Shown: piece after piece, positions 61,890 to 64,000 of the stretch
Numbering within the stretch: position 1 is the first letter of the stretch
Layout of the letters: each line of letters starts with the position of its first letter
Assembly: GCF_005843985.1 (NCBI RefSeq)
Contig: NZ_CP040463.1
Coordinates: 918,001 to 982,000 of the forward strand
Direction: 5' to 3'
DNA from: Caminibacter mediatlanticus TB-2
Lineage (GTDB): Bacteria; Campylobacterota; Campylobacteria; Campylobacterales; Nautiliaceae
DNA: 64,000 nt
Translations under genes and position numbers: made by a program
The notes under the pieces: model-generated
Database searches by the model: none
What the model was told of the DNA's origin: nothing
Seen by the model: the letters and a program-made list of their open reading frames with translations, nothing else

Positions 61890-61914
61890 GAATGGAGAAT
61901 GGAAAATGGAAAAT
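61867..61914 (+). repeat. Heptanucleotide array supplying the hsdS start
   Basis: Units GTTAAAA, GTTAAAA, AAAATTG, AGAATGG, AGAATGG and AAAATGG run in phase from the last codons of the regulator gene into hsdS. GGAG at 61894-61897 stands exactly eight bases before the hsdS ATG, so the array forms the translation start. Confidence 0.75.
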
Positions 61915-63069
61915 TTAATTAAAGAGATAAAAAATTGTAAGATTGAGTGGAGGAAGTTAGGGGAGGTTGCGGAGTTAAAAAGAGGTAGAGTTATTTCTAA
62001 ACAATATTTAGAGGATAGAAAAGGAAAATACCCAGTATATAGTTCTCAAACTGAAAAAAATGGAGAAATAGGTAAAATTGATACATATGATTTCGATGGT
62101 GAATTTGTAAATTGGACTACTGATGGAGCAAATGCAGGGACTATATTTTATAGAAAAGGTAAATTTTCTATTACAAATGTCAGTGGATTAATTATCTTAA
62201 AAAATTATAAGTTATTAACTTATAAATTTTTGTATTATTGGCTTTCAATAGAAGCAAAAAGGCATGTATATAAAGGGATGGGCAATCCTAAATTAATGAG
62301 TAATCAAATGGCTAAAATTACAATTCCTATCCCACCTATTGACATTCAAAAAAAAATAGTTAAAATCCTTGATAGATTTACAGAGCTAACCACAGAGCTA
62401 ACCACAGAGCTAACCCTCAGGAAAAAGCAATACTATTACTACCTAAATAAACTCTTAACTTTTAAAGATGATGAAGTGGAGTGGAGGAAAATATCAGAAA
62501 TATTTAATCTTAAAAACGGATATACGCCAAGTAAATCAAAAAAAGAATATTGGACAAATGGGACAATTCCGTGGTTTAAAATGGAAGATATAAGAATTAA
62601 CGGCAATATTTTAGATAGTTCAATTCAAAAAGTGCATATTAGTGGAATAAAAGGAAAATTGTTTCCAGCAAATTCAATAATAATGGCTACTACGGCAACA
62701 ATAGGAGAGCATGCATTAATTAAAGTAGAACATTTAACAAACCAACAATTTACAAATTTTTCGTTAAAAGATGAATTTAAAAATAAATTAGATATAAAGT
62801 TTGTATATTATTATTTTTTTATTATTGATGAGCAAGCAAAACAAAGTGTAAATAAGTCAAGTTTTCCAAGTGTGCAAATGAATGAATTAAAAAAATGGAA
62901 TTTCCCCATCCCCCCACTCGAAAAACAAAAAGAGATTGTTGCAATTCTTGATAAATTCCATACACTTACAAACTCACTAACTGAGGGTTTGCCTCGTGAG
63001 ATAAACTTGCGACAAAAGCAGTATGAATATTATCGTAATTTATTACTTGATTTTGAAAAGGATGAATAA
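61906..63069 (+). CDS. hsdS: Type I restriction-modification specificity subunit HsdS (PrrB-like)
   Basis: DNA-recognition subunit with two target-recognition domains. The first begins [15 protein letters not shown] and the second [18 protein letters not shown]. Each is followed by a conserved helix ([19 protein letters not shown] and [19 protein letters not shown]). The central spacer contains [11 protein letters not shown] encoded by three 12-bp repeats. The second spacer ends with [16 protein letters not shown]. At 387 residues it is full length. The start is set by a heptamer repeat. The stop overlaps prrC as TAATG. Confidence 0.93.
   Translation: MENLIKEIKNCKIEWRKLGEVAELKRGRVISKQYLEDRKGKYPVYSSQTEKNGEIGKIDTYDFDGEFVNWTTDGANAGTIFYRKGKFSITNVSGLIILKNYKLLTYKFLYYWLSIEAKRHVYKGMGNPKLMSNQMAKITIPIPPIDIQKKIVKILDRFTELTTELTTELTLRKKQYYYYLNKLLTFKDDEVEWRKISEIFNLKNGYTPSKSKKEYWTNGTIPWFKMEDIRINGNILDSSIQKVHISGIKGKLFPANSIIMATTATIGEHALIKVEHLTNQQFTNFSLKDEFKNKLDIKFVYYYFFIIDEQAKQSVNKSSFPSVQMNELKKWNFPIPPLEKQKEIVAILDKFHTLTNSLTEGLPREINLRQKQYEYYRNLLLDFEKDE
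62380..62415 (+). repeat. Three exact 12-bp repeats in hsdS
   Basis: ACAGAGCTAACC is repeated three times without change and encodes the TTEL repeats of the central spacer. In EcoR124I and EcoDXXI a 12-bp TAEL-coding repeat in the same place sets the spacer length of the bipartite DNA target. Confidence 0.95.
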
Positions 63070-64000
63070 TGGGGAAAACATTAAGTGAAATAGTAGAAAA
63101 ATTAGCAAATTCTCATAAAAAGGTTCAATTAATATATGGTTTTAATGGAACTGGTAAAACAAGATTATCAAGAGAATTTAAAAAATATATTAGTAAAGAG
63201 AACAAAAAGATAAATATTATATATTATAATGCCTTTACAGAAGATTTATTTTACTGGGATAATGATTTAGAAAATAATCAAGAATTTAAAATAAAAATAC
63301 ATTCAAATAATTTCACAAATTGGATTTTTAAAGAACAAGGCAAAGAAAATGAAGTTGTTAAGCATTTTCAATATTATACTAATAATAAATTGACACCAAA
63401 TTTTAATAATGATTATAATGAAATAACTTTCTCTTTAGATAGAGGGGATGAAAGAGAAAAAGAATATATTAAAATATCCAAAGGTGAAGAAAGTGTTTTG
63501 ATATGGAGTATTTTTTATAGTTTAATTGAGCTAATTATAGATGTCTTAGATGTAGCTGAGCCTTCAGATAGAGAGACAGATGAATTCGATTACTTAGAAT
63601 ATATTTTTATTGATGATCCTGTTACATCTTTGGATGAAAATCATTTAATAGAATTAGCAGTTAATTTGGCTACACTTATAAGGTCAAGTGAATCAGAAAA
63701 ATTAAAATTTATAATTACAACTCATAATCCTTTATTTTATAATGTTTTATGTAATGAATTAAAGAAAGCTAAAAAATATTTAATGTTAAAAAATGAAGAT
63801 GAAACATATGAATTGAAAGAATATAATAAAGATGCACCTTTTTCTTATCATGTTTTTTTGCTAAATGAATTAAAAAAAGCAATAGAAACAGATAATATAA
63901 AAAAATATCATTTTAATTTTCTAAGAAACATTTTTGAAAAGACTTCTACATTCTTAGGGTATGATAATTGGAAAGAACTACTTTCAAAGTTTGAAGGAGA
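63069..64000 (+). CDS. prrC: Anticodon nuclease PrrC, 5' part (cut by window end)
   Basis: The frame opens at the ATG that overlaps the hsdS stop and stays open for 310 codons to the window edge. Walker A is GFNGTGKT (residues 24-31), the ABC-like signature is ISKGEES near 138, and Walker B is [14 protein letters not shown] near 180-193 with ITTHNP as H-loop. MGKTLSEI at the start and [17 protein letters not shown] match the E. coli PrrC anticodon nuclease as I remember it. PrrC cleaves tRNA-Lys when the associated type I enzyme is disturbed. The catalytic Arg-Glu-His region lies beyond the window, and hsdR is expected next. Confidence 0.88.
   Translation, partial: MGKTLSEIVEKLANSHKKVQLIYGFNGTGKTRLSREFKKYISKENKKINIIYYNAFTEDLFYWDNDLENNQEFKIKIHSNNFTNWIFKEQGKENEVVKHFQYYTNNKLTPNFNNDYNEITFSLDRGDEREKEYIKISKGEESVLIWSIFYSLIELIIDVLDVAEPSDRETDEFDYLEYIFIDDPVTSLDENHLIELAVNLATLIRSSESEKLKFIITTHNPLFYNVLCNELKKAKKYLMLKNEDETYELKEYNKDAPFSYHVFLLNELKKAIETDNIKKYHFNFLRNIFEKTSTFLGYDNWKELLSKFEG

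Noticed and set aside
1-64000. tRNA, rRNA, insertion sequences, riboswitches
   Set aside because: No TTCGA-type T-loop with a GC-rich cloverleaf, no transposase, and no recognisable metabolite riboswitch were found. All gaps are under about 250 bases.
63069-64000. Generic AAA ATPase or RloC-type call for the last gene
   Set aside because: The PrrC-specific start and the [15 protein letters not shown] stretch, plus position after hsdS, favour PrrC. No zinc-hook coiled coil is visible.

Overview
The window is a compact, very AT-rich stretch of bacterial chromosome with about 70 protein genes, no rRNA or tRNA, and no gene-free stretch longer than about 250 bases. Gene content and order point to a Campylobacterota (epsilonproteobacterial) chemolithoautotroph. 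The evidence is HobA, HspR with a CbpA operon, FliW, monomeric isocitrate dehydrogenase, a four-subunit OorDABC 2-oxoglutarate:ferredoxin oxidoreductase, and gene orders that I remember from Campylobacter and Helicobacter: rppH-lysC-hobA-holB-folP, mobB-fbp-metG, tsaE-lptB-rpoN, and methyltransferase-YkgJ-lipoprotein-trpC. The very low GC and the reductive TCA genes suggest the vent order Nautiliales (Nautilia, Caminibacter, Lebetimonas). That placement is an inference.

Layout. 1-3.2 kb: N-degron module clpS(end)-clpA-aat. 3.2-5.1 kb: divergent LexA-like repressor and dinB. 5.1-8.5 kb: short NAD-glutamate dehydrogenase with a DUF4010 membrane protein. 8.5-14.6 kb: mobB, fbp, metG, a MurF-N-like protein, a Nudix hydrolase and a phosphohexomutase. 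14.6-16 kb: heat-shock operon cbpA-hspR with a candidate HAIR operator. 16-19.7 kb: an AsmA/YhdP-type protein and mltG, overlapping head to head. 20-29.7 kb: central carbon cluster icd-mdh-fumA-fumB-sucCD and oorDABC. 29.9-32.4 kb: ferritin-like protein, pdxA, kdsB. 32.4-37.2 kb: methyltransferase, YkgJ protein, TPR lipoprotein, trpC, diguanylate cyclase, flgH. 37.3-45 kb: hemW, rppH, lysC, hobA, holB, folP, a ThiF-like protein, a KamA-like radical SAM protein, pdxJ. 45-55.9 kb: rpiB, mog, tsaE, lptB, rpoN, ybeY, queC, argB, fliW, a UvrD-type helicase, MFS and DedA proteins, a sirtuin. 56-57.7 kb: nitrite/sulfite reductase family protein.

57.7-64 kb is a defence-type accessory region: a Phd/RelE toxin-antitoxin pair, RadC, and a type I restriction-modification locus. 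Its order is hsdM, an AlbA_2/HATPase-type ATP-binding regulator, hsdS, then a gene cut by the window end that I recognise as the anticodon nuclease PrrC. HsdS carries three exact 12-bp TTEL repeats of the EcoR124I kind.

The most unusual structure is a dispersed heptanucleotide repeat family (AATGGAG, AATGGAA, ATTGACA and AAAGTTA-like units) at about nine places. It runs into gene starts and ends, supplies the Shine-Dalgarno and start codon of at least two genes, and forms an in-frame insertion in hemW. Other regulatory signals are two good sigma-54 promoters (flgH, fliW), a recurring compact divergent promoter about 41-48 bp long, and an RNA hairpin that would bury the helicase start. Start codons are often TTG, and I moved several starts downstream to the first codon with a correctly spaced AAAAAGG-type ribosome binding site.
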